Below the pieces are notes generated by a model. It had not been told where the DNA came from. It saw nothing but the letters and a program-made list of their open reading frames with translations, and searched no databases. A stretch of DNA of 64,000 nucleotides from Pandoraea thiooxydans (lineage in GTDB: Bacteria; Pseudomonadota; Gammaproteobacteria; Burkholderiales; Burkholderiaceae), in assembly GCF_001931675.1 (NCBI RefSeq), contig NZ_CP014839.1, positions 1,178,001-1,242,000 on the forward strand, given 5' to 3'. Shown one piece after another: positions 8,117 through 18,217 of this stretch (within the stretch, counting starts at the first letter, position 1; each line of letters opens with the position of its first letter). The translations under genes and the position numbers were made by a program.

Positions 8117-8821
8117 TCAGGCGGCCCGGACGGTTCGATTCTCCAACAGCCAGCGATAGATCAACCCGCCTGAAATGCCGCCCGCCAGCGGTACCAGCCA
8201 GAACACCCAGAGCTGCTGGAGCGCCCAGGTACCCTGGAAGATCGCTACGCCGGTGCTGCGCGCCGGGTTCACGGAAGTATTGGTGATCGGGATGCTGATC
8301 AAGTGAATCAGCGTCAAGGCCAGACCGATGGCCAGCGGCGCAAAACCTGCCGGCGCGCGTTGGTCCGTGACGCCATGAATGACGATCAGAAAGAAAGCTG
8401 TCAGCACCAGCTCGGCGAGCATTGCAGCCGCGAGCGAATAGCCGCCGGGTGAATGGGCGCCATAGCCGTTGGCAGCGAAGCCGGCGCTGGCGTCGAAGCC
8501 GGCCTTGCCGCTGGCGATCACATACAGTACCGCGCCGGCCGCGATCGCGCCGACCACCTGAACCACTACATAGGGAACGACGTCCCTGCCCGGAAAGCGC
8601 CCACCCGCGAACAGGCCGAGCGTGACCGCAGGATTGAAGTGGCCGCCGGAAATGTGACCGACGGCGTACGCCATGGTCAGCACTGTCAGCCCGAACGCCA
8701 ATGCCACGCCGGCAAAGCCGATCCCCAACTGCGGATATGCCGCGGCGAAGATAGCACTGCCGCACCCGCCAAAAACCAGCCAGAACGTGCCGAAAAATTC
8801 GGCTCCCAACCGCTTGGACAT
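8117..8821 (-). CDS. aqpZ: Aquaporin Z, water channel
   Basis: This is a 234-residue member of the MIP family, an inner-membrane tetrameric water channel. Both pore-forming NPA boxes are visible ([12 protein letters not shown] near residue 63 and [11 protein letters not shown] near residue 185), each inside a half-helix. Six membrane segments are apparent. The narrow aromatic/arginine filter residues fit AqpZ rather than the glycerol facilitator GlpF. The start at 8821 ([13 protein letters not shown]) has a GGGGGAA ribosome site; the frame continues upstream without family similarity. The leader carries a 13-bp hairpin and a T7 run (see that entry). Confidence 0.93.
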   Translation of the reverse strand: MSKRLGAEFFGTFWLVFGGCGSAIFAAAYPQLGIGFAGVALAFGLTVLTMAYAVGHISGGHFNPAVTLGLFAGGRFPGRDVVPYVVVQVVGAIAAGAVLYVIASGKAGFDASAGFAANGYGAHSPGGYSLAAAMLAELVLTAFFLIVIHGVTDQRAPAGFAPLAIGLALTLIHLISIPITNTSVNPARSTGVAIFQGTWALQQLWVFWLVPLAGGISGGLIYRWLLENRTVRAA

Positions 8822-8857
8822 CTCATGTTCCCCCAAAAAAATCGCGCGGCCGACATC

Positions 8858-8887
8858 CGCATCGTCGTTCGGCGGAACGACGATGCG
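8858..8887 (-). promoter_or_regulatory. 13-bp hairpin in the aqpZ leader region
   Basis: CGCATCGTCGTTC (8858-8870) pairs perfectly with GAACGACGATGCG (8875-8887) around a 4-base loop. On the minus strand this hairpin ends about 37 bases before the aqpZ ATG. A run of seven T (bases 8835-8841 on the complement) sits between it and the ribosome site. It could be the terminator of azlD, a leader structure controlling aqpZ, or an operator. The 16-base gap between stem and T run is too long for a standard intrinsic terminator. Confidence 0.55.
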
Positions 8888-8979
8888 CAATCAGACGATG
8901 CCGGGCCGGCGCGGCGCCGTGATGGCGAGATTCTTGGGGCAAGCGTGACGCGGGGCAAGTTAAAGATTGTTAAGGCGGT

Positions 8980-9300
8980 TCACAGCACGCCAAATTGCCA
9001 GCCGAAAAACACCGCCAGGGCGACGCCGATGGTCAGCAACTGATGGCGAGTGGCGGCGCACACGACGATGGCTGCCAGGGCGGCTACCAGTTGCGGATTG
9101 CGCCACGTCAGCTCCAACCCATGGCCATGCGGCGCCAGCACCATTGGCACGATAATCGCTGTCAGCACGGTGACTGGCACGAAGGCCAACGCTTCGCGCA
9201 GCAGCGGAGGGAAGCTCACGCGATCGCCGAGCACAAAGATAACGGCCTTGATGAAGATCGTGACGACAGCCATGCCTGCGATCATGACGGTGTAATTCAT
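8980..9300 (-). CDS. azlD: AzlD-family small subunit of a branched-chain amino-acid exporter
   Basis: This 106-residue, highly hydrophobic protein with about four membrane segments matches the AzlD family, the small partner of AzlC. Its ATG at 9300 overlaps the stop codon of azlC (ATGA), showing translational coupling. The family signature PPLLREALAFVPVTVLTAIIVP is visible. Together AzlC and AzlD export branched-chain amino acids or related compounds such as azaleucine; the exact substrate is not known here. The frame extends further upstream, but that part is the other frame of azlC. Confidence 0.87.
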   Translation of the reverse strand: MNYTVMIAGMAVVTIFIKAVIFVLGDRVSFPPLLREALAFVPVTVLTAIIVPMVLAPHGHGLELTWRNPQLVAALAAIVVCAATRHQLLTIGVALAVFFGWQFGVL

Positions 9301-10055
9301 GGCGTCTCCTTCGAAGCTGTGCGGCGCTCGCCCTGCTGCGCGTCGGATTGTCGCCGTCGCTCGTGATGTAGGCTGACGATGCCAACCGCGATGCCCACCA
9401 ATACGGCGGCCAGCAAGCCGAGTTTGTAAGGCATGTTGCGACTGGCATAGGCCACTGCGCCGGCAGCCAGTGCGGCGGCCAGCCACGGCAGGCGCTTGCA
9501 CTGCGGCACGACGATGGCAATAAAGGTGGCGACCATCGCGAAATCCAGGCCGAGGGTTTGCAGGCGAGGGAAGGCCGCGCCGAACAACAGTCCGAGCAAC
9601 GTCCAACCCTGCCAATTCAGGTACATGGCCAACCCCGATCCGAGGAAATACCAATGACCGAGTGGTGCATGCGGGTGTCGCTGGTAATACACGCTGGTGA
9701 TCGCGAACGTCTCGTCCGTCAGCAAAAACCCCAGCGGCCAGCGCCAGCGTGCCGGCAGGTGACTTACATGGGGCTGCAGCGTGGCTGCATACAGCACGTG
9801 GCGCAAATTGACGATGAACGTCGTCAGCCAGATCACCAGCAAGCCGGTTTGGCCGGCCACCAGGCCCACGGCGACGAACTGGCTCGAGCCTGCGAAGACC
9901 AGCAGCGACATCAATTGGCCGTGCCAGAGCGCCAGCGGACTGGCCGACACCAGGGCACCGAAAATCAGCCCGAAAGGTGCCGCGCCGACGAGCATCGGCA
10001 ACGTGTCGCGAGCGCCAGCCAGAAAATGGGAAGTTCGTGTCGAATGCCTTGCCAT
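9297..10055 (-). CDS. azlC: AzlC-family large subunit of a branched-chain amino-acid exporter
   Basis: This is a 252-residue membrane protein with the AzlC signature LPMLVGAAPFGLIFGALV near residue 19, then SLLVFAGSSQFVAVGLV and IVNLRHVLYAATLQPH. It works as a pair with the downstream AzlD, which overlaps by 4 bases. AzlCD proteins are inner-membrane exporters, with substrates best studied as branched-chain amino-acid analogues. An AGGAGG site lies 11 bases before the start. The AraC regulator gene lies 88 bases upstream in the same direction and probably controls the pair. Confidence 0.9.
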   Translation of the reverse strand: MARHSTRTSHFLAGARDTLPMLVGAAPFGLIFGALVSASPLALWHGQLMSLLVFAGSSQFVAVGLVAGQTGLLVIWLTTFIVNLRHVLYAATLQPHVSHLPARWRWPLGFLLTDETFAITSVYYQRHPHAPLGHWYFLGSGLAMYLNWQGWTLLGLLFGAAFPRLQTLGLDFAMVATFIAIVVPQCKRLPWLAAALAAGAVAYASRNMPYKLGLLAAVLVGIAVGIVSLHHERRRQSDAQQGERRTASKETP

Positions 10056-10143
10056 GATGGGAAGAGTCCTCCTAAGTTCAGGAGGCTACCTCACTCGCGC
10101 GGCGGGTGGCTTGTAGATTTTTGCGCGCGAAGCGCAGGCGTTG

Positions 10144-10968
10144 TCATCTCGCCTTTTGCCAATGCCCGGGGGGTACGCCGTAGCTTCGCTTGAAGCTGTG
10201 CGTGAAGTGGCTCTGGTCAGCGAAGCCGGTGGCAGCCGCCGCTTCGGCCACCGACAGACCCTGGCGCAGCAGTGCGCGGGCACGTTGCAGCCGCAACTGG
10301 TTGCGCCACGCGTGCGGCGGTATGCCGACGGTGCGGGCAAAGAGCCTTGTTGCATGGTAGGGCGAGAGGCCGACTTGCGCGGCCAACTCGCTCAGACCGA
10401 GCGGCTCGTCCAGCTGTTCGGCCAGACGCGCCTGCATGCGCGCCACGCGCGCCTGGTCCGCGTGCAGCGACGCCGGCCGCGGCGCGCTGAGCGCGTGGCG
10501 CATGACGAGCAGGCTCAGGCCGTCGATCAGCAGCGTTTCGGTGGCCAGTGGATCGGCGCCGGCTTCCATGGCGCGGTGCGCGCGCAGCAGCTTGACGGCA
10601 ACTTCCGCATCTTCGATGACGCAATCAGGCAGCCAGGGCACATCGGCCGGTTTGCCGCTCAGATCGGCCGCGATTCGTCGCATCAGCGCCGCCGACGGAT
10701 AGAACGCCCGGTAGGCCCAGCCGATGTCCGCCGCGCGCTCGCCGGTGTGGACTTCGCCCGGGTTGATGGCCATGATGCCGCCGGGCCGCCCGATCAAATA
10801 TTTGCCGCGATACCGGTAGCCTTGCGCACCCGCCTCGACGATGGGAATCGAGAATTCCTCATGCCAGTGCGGCGCGAACTCATGGCGAAAGTACTGCGCC
10901 GACAACAATTCCATGTCCGGCAACAGCGGGCTGCGCCAGAAGCGGGCCGAGTCGTGGAACGGACGCAT
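10144..10968 (-). CDS. AraC-family transcriptional regulator
   Basis: This 274-residue protein has an N-terminal cupin-like sensor domain (PHWHEEFSIPIVEAG near residue 33 and GGIMAINPGEVHTGE near 63) and a C-terminal AraC double helix-turn-helix (LGLSELAAQVGLSPYHATRLFARTVGIPPHAW and LSVAEAAAATGFADQSHFTHSFKRSYGVPPG). Regulators of this layout often sit beside azlCD and respond to small organic ligands. The gene starts 21 bases after mrcA ends and is followed by azlC, so it could be read from its own promoter inside the mrcA end or by read-through. Target and ligand are inferred from position only. Confidence 0.9.
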   Translation of the reverse strand: MRPFHDSARFWRSPLLPDMELLSAQYFRHEFAPHWHEEFSIPIVEAGAQGYRYRGKYLIGRPGGIMAINPGEVHTGERAADIGWAYRAFYPSAALMRRIAADLSGKPADVPWLPDCVIEDAEVAVKLLRAHRAMEAGADPLATETLLIDGLSLLVMRHALSAPRPASLHADQARVARMQARLAEQLDEPLGLSELAAQVGLSPYHATRLFARTVGIPPHAWRNQLRLQRARALLRQGLSVAEAAAATGFADQSHFTHSFKRSYGVPPGHWQKAR

Positions 10969-10989
10969 GACAGTCTCGCTCGATCGCGC

Positions 10990-13440
10990 TCAAGGCTTGC
11001 TGTTCTTGAAGAAGTCCAGGATTTGCTGGCGTTCGCCCGGTGTGACGTTCGGCGCCTGACCGGACATCGATGGTGCCGTCGCCGGCCCGCCCGGGAAGTT
11101 CGGGCCGATCGGCGTCGCCGGCGCGGAACCCGGCATCCCGGAGGCCAAGCCATTGCTGTTGCCCAGACTGATGCTGGCCAGGAAGCCGTTACCTGGTGTC
11201 TTGTCAGCGAAATACAGCTCGCCGCCGACGTTTGCAACGGTGGGCGGCATCGGCGCCGTATAGCTTGGCACGCCCTGCAGCGCGGTGCGCATGTAGTTGA
11301 TCCAGATCGGCAGCGCCACGTCGGCACCGAATTCATGACTGCCGAGCGGCTTGGGCTGATCGAAGCCGAGCCATGCCACGGCCACCTGCGTGTGCTGATA
11401 GCCGGCGAACCAGCCGTCGCGAGCATCGTTGGTGGTACCCGTCTTGCCGGCCAGATCGGTACGCTTGAGCACGTTGCTGCGTGCGCCGGTGCCATGCTGC
11501 GCAACGCTGCGCAACATGCTGTCCATGATGTAGGCGTTGGCCGGGTCGAGCACTCGGGGGGCATTGTCGCCCGCGGTGGTTGGAGCCGCGAGGTCGATCA
11601 CGTTGCCTTGAGCATCGGTGACTTTGCTGATCAGGTACGGTGTCACGCGATAGCCGCCGTTGGCGAAGACGGCGTACGCATTGACCAGTTGCATCGGCGT
11701 GACGTCGCCCGCGCCCAGCGCCATCGGCAGATAAGGCGGGATCTTGTCGACATCGAAGCCGAAGCGCGACGTGACGTAATCCTGCGCGTACTTGGTGCCG
11801 ATGTAGTGCAGCACGCGAATGGCCACCAGATTCTTGGATTTTTCCAGCCCCACGCGCATCGTCATCGGACCCTCGGGCTGGTCATCGTCTTTCGGATCCC
11901 AATATTTCCCGCCAGTCTGATCGGGCGGCAGATTCAACGGCGCATCGTTGACGATGGTCGCCGGGCCAAGGCCTTTTTCCAGCGCGGCGGAGAAAATGAA
12001 CGGCTTGAACGACGAACCGGGCTGCCGCCATGCCTGGGTGACGCGGTTGAATTTGCTCTGGTTGTAGTCGAAGCCGCCCACCAGCGCGCGAATCGCGCCG
12101 TTACCCGGCGAGAGTGCGACCAGCGCCCCCTGCACCTTGGGAACCTGGGTAATGCTCCATTGCCCCTTGGCGTCCTGCATGATCCGGATGATCGAGCCCG
12201 GGCCGATGCGCCTGTCGGCCGGCAGGCGTGGGTTGAGTGCCGATGCGGCAAAGCGCAGGCCTTCGCCCTCGATGGTCACGGCCACGCCGCTCAGCGGCAT
12301 CGCGGTGACCTTGCTGCGCGTCGCATTGAGCACTACCGCGGCGAACATGTTGCCGTTGGCCGGGTGATCGGCCAGCGCGTCGTCTATGGCCTGCTGCTGA
12401 TCGGCGGGATTGGCCGGCAGGTCGATATGGCCCTCCGGTCCGCGATAGCCGTGCCGGCGCTCATAGGCCAGGACTCCGGTGCGCACCGCGTTGTAGGCGG
12501 CATCCTGATCCTTCGAATTGATAGTGGTAATGACGTTGAAGCCGCGCGTGTAGGCCGCCTCCTTGAACTTGTCGTACATCGCCTGGCGAACCATTTCCGT
12601 CACATAGCCGGCGTGCACCGAGAATTGCATGCCTGCCTTGACCAGGTGAATCTTTTCATTGATCGCCTGGTCGTACTGCGCCTGGGAAATGTAATGCAGA
12701 TCCAGCATGCGCTTGAGGATGTACTCCTGGCGGATCTTGGCGCGACGCGGATTGGCGATCGGATTGTAGGCCGACGGGGCTTTGGGCAGACCCGCGAGCA
12801 TGGCGGCCTGGGCCAGCGTAATGTCCTTCAGATCGACACCAAAATAGGTGCGCGCGGCGCTGGCGAAGCCGTATGCGCCTTCGCCCAGGTAGATCTGATT
12901 CATGTACAGCTCGAGAATCTGGTCCTTGGTCAGGGCAGACTCGATTTTGTACGACAGCAACATTTCATAGAGCTTGCGCGTGAACGTCTTCTCGCGTGAC
13001 AGGAAAAAATTGCGCGCGACTTGCATGGTGATGGTGCTCGCGCCCTCGGCTTTGGTGCCGTGCAGGACGTCGGCGATCCCCGAGCGCAGAATCCCGATGA
13101 AATCGACCCCGCCGTGCTCATAGAAGCGATAGTCCTCGATCGCCAGCACCGCGTTTTTCATGATCGGCGGAATGTCCTGGATGTGGACCACATTGCGGCG
13201 CTCCTGCCCGAATTCGCCGATCAGCACGTGATCTTCCGTGTAGACGCGCAACGGCATTTTCGGCCGATAGTCGGTGATGACATTCAGTGACGGCAGATTC
13301 GGCTCCATCACCGTGATGATGTAGCCCAGCAGCAATGCGCCGGTTGCGCCGGCTGCGGCGATCAGTCCGATGATCCATAGCCACAGCGGAGTACGGCGCT
13401 TGGGTTGACGGGAGTCTTTAGAGGAAGATTGAGCAGCCAT
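10990..13440 (-). CDS. mrcA: Penicillin-binding protein 1A, bifunctional peptidoglycan synthase
   Basis: This is a class A PBP of 816 residues that polymerises glycan strands and cross-links peptides in the periplasm. One membrane anchor lies near residues 20-42. The glycosyltransferase domain (GT51) has the catalytic glutamate in AIEDYRFYEHGG near residue 100 and the GASTITMQVARN motif. The transpeptidase domain has SxxK in GSSFKPF near 476, SKN near 545 and KTGTT near 667. The C-terminal tail is rich in Gly, Pro and Asn. The start is ATG 13440; a TTG two codons earlier is possible. No clear Shine-Dalgarno sequence precedes it. The gene is divergent from the small lipoprotein gene at 13730. 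Confidence 0.95.
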   Translation of the reverse strand: MAAQSSSKDSRQPKRRTPLWLWIIGLIAAAGATGALLLGYIITVMEPNLPSLNVITDYRPKMPLRVYTEDHVLIGEFGQERRNVVHIQDIPPIMKNAVLAIEDYRFYEHGGVDFIGILRSGIADVLHGTKAEGASTITMQVARNFFLSREKTFTRKLYEMLLSYKIESALTKDQILELYMNQIYLGEGAYGFASAARTYFGVDLKDITLAQAAMLAGLPKAPSAYNPIANPRRAKIRQEYILKRMLDLHYISQAQYDQAINEKIHLVKAGMQFSVHAGYVTEMVRQAMYDKFKEAAYTRGFNVITTINSKDQDAAYNAVRTGVLAYERRHGYRGPEGHIDLPANPADQQQAIDDALADHPANGNMFAAVVLNATRSKVTAMPLSGVAVTIEGEGLRFAASALNPRLPADRRIGPGSIIRIMQDAKGQWSITQVPKVQGALVALSPGNGAIRALVGGFDYNQSKFNRVTQAWRQPGSSFKPFIFSAALEKGLGPATIVNDAPLNLPPDQTGGKYWDPKDDDQPEGPMTMRVGLEKSKNLVAIRVLHYIGTKYAQDYVTSRFGFDVDKIPPYLPMALGAGDVTPMQLVNAYAVFANGGYRVTPYLISKVTDAQGNVIDLAAPTTAGDNAPRVLDPANAYIMDSMLRSVAQHGTGARSNVLKRTDLAGKTGTTNDARDGWFAGYQHTQVAVAWLGFDQPKPLGSHEFGADVALPIWINYMRTALQGVPSYTAPMPPTVANVGGELYFADKTPGNGFLASISLGNSNGLASGMPGSAPATPIGPNFPGGPATAPSMSGQAPNVTPGERQQILDFFKNSKP

Positions 13441-13729
13441 AAACAACGATAAACGGGGGGTAAGTGGGGCGCGTGACAGTTGCCAGCCCGCAAGATACCA
13501 CGTTGCCGGCGGCGCTGGTCGTTAACGCTTACTTCGACGGCTTGCGGCATCGAGGAAATGGGCGTGTATCGCCTTGGTTGTCCGCCCAACGCTCCATGCG
13601 CGGTGCGCGTCAAGAGCGGCCGCCTGGCGTTCGCCGTCTGCGGGTATCCAGGCACGCCGCCACGTTATACGTGCCGAGAGGGCGCGAACCGGGTAATATC
13701 GTGCTAATTTTTGCGAGGAATCTCTAGGC

Positions 13730-14128
13730 ATGAAACGCATGGTAATCATGGCGGCCGCGACGTTGCTGGCTGGATGCGCAGTTTTGAATACCGGAGGCGG
13801 CGTTATGTCCGACGGCAGGCATGCCCTGCTGGACCAGTATTCTGCAGCCGACCCCTACATGGTGGTCAATTGCGTCTATAACGGCTGGAGCCGGCTGGGC
13901 GTGAACGTCGAGAGCACTTCCTATGCGGCCTCCGGCGTGCCGACCGTGCGGGTATATCGCGGCGTCGGCGCCGACCACAAGGCCCAATACGATCCGGTGC
14001 TGGAGGTTCGGCCCTCGGGTAGCGGCAGCGAACTGCTTTATGTCGAGGCCCACCCTGGCACGCTGCCGCGGGCTTTCGAGCAGACCGTCAAGCAGTGCAT
14101 GGTGCCCTACGCGGGTTCCACCGACTGA
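13730..14128 (+). CDS. Small putative outer-membrane lipoprotein, function unknown
   Basis: This 132-residue protein begins with a lipoprotein signal (MKRMVIMAAATLLAGC, lipobox LLAGC with the lipidated Cys near residue 16). The mature part has no recognised domain; it contains two further cysteines (VNCVYNG and VKQCMVP), which could form a disulfide in the periplasm. A GAGGAA ribosome site supports the start. It stands alone, divergent from mrcA and convergent with cysI. The 289-base stretch before it (13441-13729) shows no convincing gene, only a weak TAATAT -10-like box at about 13696. Confidence 0.7.
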   Translation: MKRMVIMAAATLLAGCAVLNTGGGVMSDGRHALLDQYSAADPYMVVNCVYNGWSRLGVNVESTSYAASGVPTVRVYRGVGADHKAQYDPVLEVRPSGSGSELLYVEAHPGTLPRAFEQTVKQCMVPYAGSTD

Positions 14129-14143
14129 TTTGTCTATTGTGGC

Positions 14144-14160
14144 AACCGACGCCGTCGGTT
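14144..14160 (+). terminator. Hairpin after the small lipoprotein gene
   Basis: AACCGAC (14144-14150) pairs with GTCGGTT (14154-14160) around a 3-base loop, 15 bases after the stop codon. No T run follows, so a terminator role is only likely by position. Confidence 0.35.
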
Positions 14161-14190
14161 GAGGATCGTTTCGACAGAATGTCGAGCGGC

Positions 14191-14211
14191 GCCGGCCCCT
14201 GACGGGCCGGC
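14191..14211. terminator. GC-rich hairpin between convergent genes
   Basis: GCCGGCCC (14191-14198) pairs with GGGCCGGC (14204-14211), a perfect 8-bp stem with a 5-base loop, 12 bases beyond the cysI stop on the minus strand. It may end transcription in both directions, although T runs are absent. Confidence 0.4.
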
Positions 14212-14223
14212 TGAGCGCACGAA

Positions 14224-15936
14224 TCAGCCGTGAAAGTCGCGGCTGGCTTCGATTACCGCCTTCACATAGCCTTTTCGTACCACGAAGTCACCGAATTTCT
14301 CACCCGCCTCGCGCTCCTTGGCGTAGCGCTGGATGAGCGGCGTGAGTTCGGCCAGGATCTGCTCCTCGCCCACCGATTCCTTGTACAGCTTGTTCAGGCG
14401 GTCGCCGGTGAAGCCCGCGCCCAGGTAGAGGTTGTACTTGCCGGGCGAGCGCCCGACCAGGCCAATTTCGGCCAGATACGGCCGCGCGCAGCCGTTCGGG
14501 CAACCGGTCATGCGGATCGTGATCGGATCGTCGGCCAGCCCGGCCTCGCGCAAGACGTCTTCCAGTTTCGTGACGAGGTCCGGCAGGTAGCGCTCGCTCT
14601 CGGCCAGCGCCAGACCGCAAGTCGGAAACGCCACGCACGCCATCGAGTTCACGCGCAGGGCACTTTGCTGCGACCCGTCGAGCAGCCGATACTGCTTGAC
14701 CAGTGCTTCGATCCGGGGCTTTTGCGCGTCGGTCACGCCGCCGATAATGAGGTTCTGGTTCGCCGTGATGCGGAAATCGCCCGAATGCACCTTGGCGATC
14801 TCGCGCAAGGCCGTCATCAGCGGGTAGTCGTGCCAGTCCTTGATGCGGCCGTTCTGGATGAACAGCGTCAGATACCAGCGCTCGTCGCTGCCCTTGAGCC
14901 AGCCGTACTGATCGCCGTTGGTGGTGAACGCATAAGGCCTGGCGGCTTCCAGCGACCAGCCCAGGTAGCGGTTCAACTCATCGCGATACCACTCGACGCT
15001 GCGATCGTCGATCGTGTACTTCAGGCGCGCATGCTTGCGGTTGCTTCGGTCGCCAAAATCGCGCTGCACCTTGAGCACGTTTTCAGCCACCTCCACCACC
15101 TTGTCGGCCGCGCAATAGCCGATCACGGTCGCCGCGCGCGGGTAGGTCGCGGCGTCGCCGTGCGTCATGCCCATGCCGCCGCCGATGGCGACGTTGAACC
15201 CCTGCAGCTTGCCTGCGGCGTCGATGATTGCGATAAAGCCGAGATCGTTGGCGAACACGTCGACATCGTTGTTGGGCGGAATGGCAATCGCGATCTTGAA
15301 CTTGCGCGGCAAATAGAGTTTGCCGTAGATCGGCTCATGATCTTCCTGGTCCGCGCCCAGACGCTTCTCGCCCAGCCATATCTCGCGGTAGGCGGTGGTT
15401 TGCGGCCGCAGGTGCTGGTCGATTTTGATGCACCAGTCGGTCACTTCCTGATGCGCGGGGGATTGGAACGGATTGCTGCTCGACAGCACGTTGCGATTGA
15501 CGTCGCCGCAGGCCGCGATGCTGGTCATCGCCACCTCGTCGATGCCGCGCACCAGCGGACGCAGCTGATGCTTGAGCACGTTGTGATATTGCACCGTTTG
15601 ACGCGTCGTCAGCCGAATCGTGTTGCCGCCGTAGCGCTGCGCCAGCTCGTCGAGCTTGAGCCACTGCGCGGGCGTGCAGACGCCGCCGGCCATGCGCAAC
15701 CGGATCATGAACTGGTAGGCGGGCTCCAGCTTCTGTTTTTGGCGCTCCAGGCGCAGGTCGCGATCGTCCTGCATATAGGAGCCGTGGAACTTCAGCAACT
15801 GCGTGTCCTTCTCGGCGATCGCGCCGGTCAGCGCATCGGCCAGTCCGGCGGCGATCGTGCCGCGCAGGTAATTGCTGGCCTCCTTGATTTTCTCGACTTC
15901 GGAGCGTGCAGGCGTGGGGGTGGTGGTTTGCGTCAT
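14224..15936 (-). CDS. cysI: Sulfite reductase (NADPH) hemoprotein beta subunit
   Basis: CysI carries the siroheme and [4Fe-4S] centre that reduce sulfite to sulfide with six electrons supplied by CysJ, in cysteine synthesis. The 570-residue protein has the paired ferredoxin-like repeats of the family, [16 protein letters not shown] near residue 104, and the cluster-binding cysteines in [13 protein letters not shown] and [16 protein letters not shown] (residues about 434-485). Its length equals that of E. coli CysI (570). It begins 8 bases after cysJ ends, so the pair is an operon transcribed toward the lipoprotein gene. Confidence 0.95.
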   Translation of the reverse strand: MTQTTTPTPARSEVEKIKEASNYLRGTIAAGLADALTGAIAEKDTQLLKFHGSYMQDDRDLRLERQKQKLEPAYQFMIRLRMAGGVCTPAQWLKLDELAQRYGGNTIRLTTRQTVQYHNVLKHQLRPLVRGIDEVAMTSIAACGDVNRNVLSSSNPFQSPAHQEVTDWCIKIDQHLRPQTTAYREIWLGEKRLGADQEDHEPIYGKLYLPRKFKIAIAIPPNNDVDVFANDLGFIAIIDAAGKLQGFNVAIGGGMGMTHGDAATYPRAATVIGYCAADKVVEVAENVLKVQRDFGDRSNRKHARLKYTIDDRSVEWYRDELNRYLGWSLEAARPYAFTTNGDQYGWLKGSDERWYLTLFIQNGRIKDWHDYPLMTALREIAKVHSGDFRITANQNLIIGGVTDAQKPRIEALVKQYRLLDGSQQSALRVNSMACVAFPTCGLALAESERYLPDLVTKLEDVLREAGLADDPITIRMTGCPNGCARPYLAEIGLVGRSPGKYNLYLGAGFTGDRLNKLYKESVGEEQILAELTPLIQRYAKEREAGEKFGDFVVRKGYVKAVIEASRDFHG

Positions 15937-15944
15937 TGGAAACT

Positions 15945-17783
15945 TTAATAAACGTCGCGCTGATAGCGCTTGTCGCGCTGGAGTTGCTTCACATACTCGG
16001 CCGCGGCCTCGGCGGACAGGCCGCCCTCGCGCTGTACGATCTCGTGCAGCGTGTCGTTGACGTCACGCGCCATTTGCTCGGCGTCGCCGCACACATAAAG
16101 GTAGGCACCTTCCTGCAGCCATTCATACAGCGCTTTGCCTTGCTCGGCCATGCGGTGCTGCACATACACCTTTTCCTCGGTGTCGCGCGAGAACGCCAGG
16201 TCGATGCGGCTGAGCACGCCGTCCTTGACGTAGCGCTGCCATTCGCGCTGGTAGAGGAAGTCGTTACGGAAGTTGCGGTCACCGAAAAACAGCCAGTTCC
16301 TGCCCGGCGCGTCGTTGATCTGGCGCTGCTCGATAAAGGCGCGGAACGGTGCGATGCCGGTGCCGGGGCCAACCATGATGATCGGTGCGCGCGGATCGGC
16401 CGGCAATTTGAAATTGCGGTTGGATTCGATATAGACCGGCAGCGTCTGGCCAGGCTGAGCCAGATCGGCCAGGAAAGTCGACGCCACGCCTTTGCGGGAC
16501 CGGCCGTGACTCTCGTAGCGCACCGCGCCCACGGTGACGTGTACCGAGTCCGGGTTGGCCTGCAGGCTCGAGGCGATCGAATACAGGCGCGGCTGCATGG
16601 TGCGCAGCGTGCCGACGAACTCGGTCGCCTTGAGCTTGCGTGCCGGGAAGCGCTTGACCACGTCGAGCACGTCGCGGCCGTGCAAGAACTCCCGCAATGC
16701 ACTCTCGTTGCCCGGCTGCAGCAGCGTCTTCAACTCGCCGGCGTCGCTCAGGGCCGCGTATTTCTCCAGGAATGCGCGCGACAGCGTGGTGATGTCGTAG
16801 GCATGCAGAAATGCTTCGCGCAAGGCGATCGTGCCGTCGTGGGTCGTGGTCGTCGCGCTCGGGTCAAGTTCGAGCGTTGCAATCAGTTCGTCGACCAGGG
16901 CAGCGTCGTTTTGCGGCACGATGCCCAGTGCATCGCCCGGTTCGTAGGTCAGGCCCGAACCCTCGAGCGACAGTTCGATGTGATGCACTTCCTTGGAAGA
17001 GCCGCGGCCGCTGAGCGTGACGTTTTCGAGCACGGTGGCCTGGAACGGGTGCTTGCGCGAGTAGGCTGCCTTGCCCGGGACGGATTGCGAAGTGGCGGCT
17101 GCGGCCAGCGCCAGACCGAGCTGATGTTCGGCCGACTCGGGGGCGCCAAGGCCGGCGTTGCCGACCGGGGCGACGCTGCGCAGTTGGGACAGCACATCGT
17201 CGATCCAGCGCTCGGCCGGCGCGTCGTAATCGACGTCGCAATCCACGCGCGGCAGCAGGCGCTGCGCGCCCAGTGCGTTCAGGCGGGCATCGAAGTCCTT
17301 GCCGGCCTGGCAGAATTTTTCATAACTGGAGTCGCCCAGGCCCAATACCGCAAAGCGCGAACCCTCGAGCTTCGGCGCTTTCGGGCCATGCAGAAATTCG
17401 TAGAAGTCCCGCGCATCGTCCGGTGCGTCGCCTTCGCCCTGGGTGCTCACTGCCAGCAACAGTAACTTGTCGTTTTTCAGACGCGTCTGCTTGTAGTCGC
17501 CCATGGCAAACAGATCCGCCTTGAAGCCGGCCGCCTGAACCTTCTGCTTCGCCAGTTCGGCCACCTCCTGGGCATGACCGGTTTGCGACCCATATAGAAT
17601 CGTTACACTCGGCGCGCTCGTCGGCGCGGCCGCGGTTGCCGGCTGAACGCCGCTCTGGCGCACCGACCGGCTGATGCCGGCCAAAAAGCCCTTGACCCAG
17701 GCCAATTGTTCTACGGTGAGGCCATCCACCAGTTGGTTCAGCAGATTGGCCTGCTGCGGCGATAAAGGCGTAATCTCTTGCAT
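15945..17783 (-). CDS. cysJ: Sulfite reductase (NADPH) flavoprotein alpha subunit
   Basis: CysJ takes electrons from NADPH through FAD and FMN and passes them to CysI. The 612-residue protein has an N-terminal flavodoxin domain ([17 protein letters not shown] near residue 60; [26 protein letters not shown]). A ferredoxin-reductase-type part follows, with RLYSIASS (FAD), [15 protein letters not shown] (NADPH) and the C-terminal RYQRDVY aromatic end. It is first in the operon with cysI. Upstream is an AT-rich tract of about 65 bases that is unusual for this genome and suits the CysB-type control known for this pathway, though no CysB site can be assigned by eye. Confidence 0.95.
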   Translation of the reverse strand: MQEITPLSPQQANLLNQLVDGLTVEQLAWVKGFLAGISRSVRQSGVQPATAAAPTSAPSVTILYGSQTGHAQEVAELAKQKVQAAGFKADLFAMGDYKQTRLKNDKLLLLAVSTQGEGDAPDDARDFYEFLHGPKAPKLEGSRFAVLGLGDSSYEKFCQAGKDFDARLNALGAQRLLPRVDCDVDYDAPAERWIDDVLSQLRSVAPVGNAGLGAPESAEHQLGLALAAAATSQSVPGKAAYSRKHPFQATVLENVTLSGRGSSKEVHHIELSLEGSGLTYEPGDALGIVPQNDAALVDELIATLELDPSATTTTHDGTIALREAFLHAYDITTLSRAFLEKYAALSDAGELKTLLQPGNESALREFLHGRDVLDVVKRFPARKLKATEFVGTLRTMQPRLYSIASSLQANPDSVHVTVGAVRYESHGRSRKGVASTFLADLAQPGQTLPVYIESNRNFKLPADPRAPIIMVGPGTGIAPFRAFIEQRQINDAPGRNWLFFGDRNFRNDFLYQREWQRYVKDGVLSRIDLAFSRDTEEKVYVQHRMAEQGKALYEWLQEGAYLYVCGDAEQMARDVNDTLHEIVQREGGLSAEAAAEYVKQLQRDKRYQRDVY

Positions 17784-18217
17784 TTTTGGGCGTGCTCCGG
17801 GGGCAAGCGCCTGTCAGCGAGGGCTGGCAGGGGATAGCGGACACGATAATCGGGTTGAGTTAGAAATTAAAATAATAAAAATAAATATTTTTATATCTGA
17901 ATTTCATATCAACTCGTCGGCGATCGGTAATAACCCGAGCCGCCCCATGATTGCAGGATTTCCAGGGTGGCGGGTACGCAAAGCCGAGCCGGCCGCGGCC
18001 AGGCGGGAAAGGCGTGTTTGTCAAAAAACGGGACGGCCGCCGCGCTACATAATCAGATGATTCTCTACTCTCGAATCGTGCTATCCTCTCCGCCGTGAAT
18101 TCCAAGGTCCTTCCAAGCACCACTTGATTCCGCAATCCGCTACTCGGTCAGGCCGTGACGCGGAAGGTTTCTAAACCCGCTATTTCTTGAGAAGCTCGAG
18201 AAAAAGGTGAGCGTAAA
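17784..18217. other. 434-base divergent control region between cysJ and sucA
   Basis: No gene is seen. Bases 17860-17910 are extremely AT-rich (runs such as AATAATAAAAATAAATATT), in sharp contrast with the surroundings. They face cysJ and probably hold its promoter and activator site. The sucA side is GC-rich with a TTGTCA (18018-18023) but no correctly spaced -10 box, so the sucA promoter is not identified. A purine-rich AAAGGTGAG site precedes sucA. Confidence 0.6.

Noticed and set aside
10141-12999. 952-codon plus-strand frame opposite AraC and PBP1A genes
   Set aside because: Both opposite genes have full catalytic or DNA-binding motifs; the long frame is a by-product of GC-rich codon use.
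13441-13729. Possible small gene between mrcA and the lipoprotein
   Set aside because: Several short frames exist on both strands, but none has a ribosome site and protein-like composition together.
18018-18053. sucA promoter from TTGTCA and TACATA/CATAAT
   Set aside because: The spacing is 22-24 bases, too long for sigma-70.
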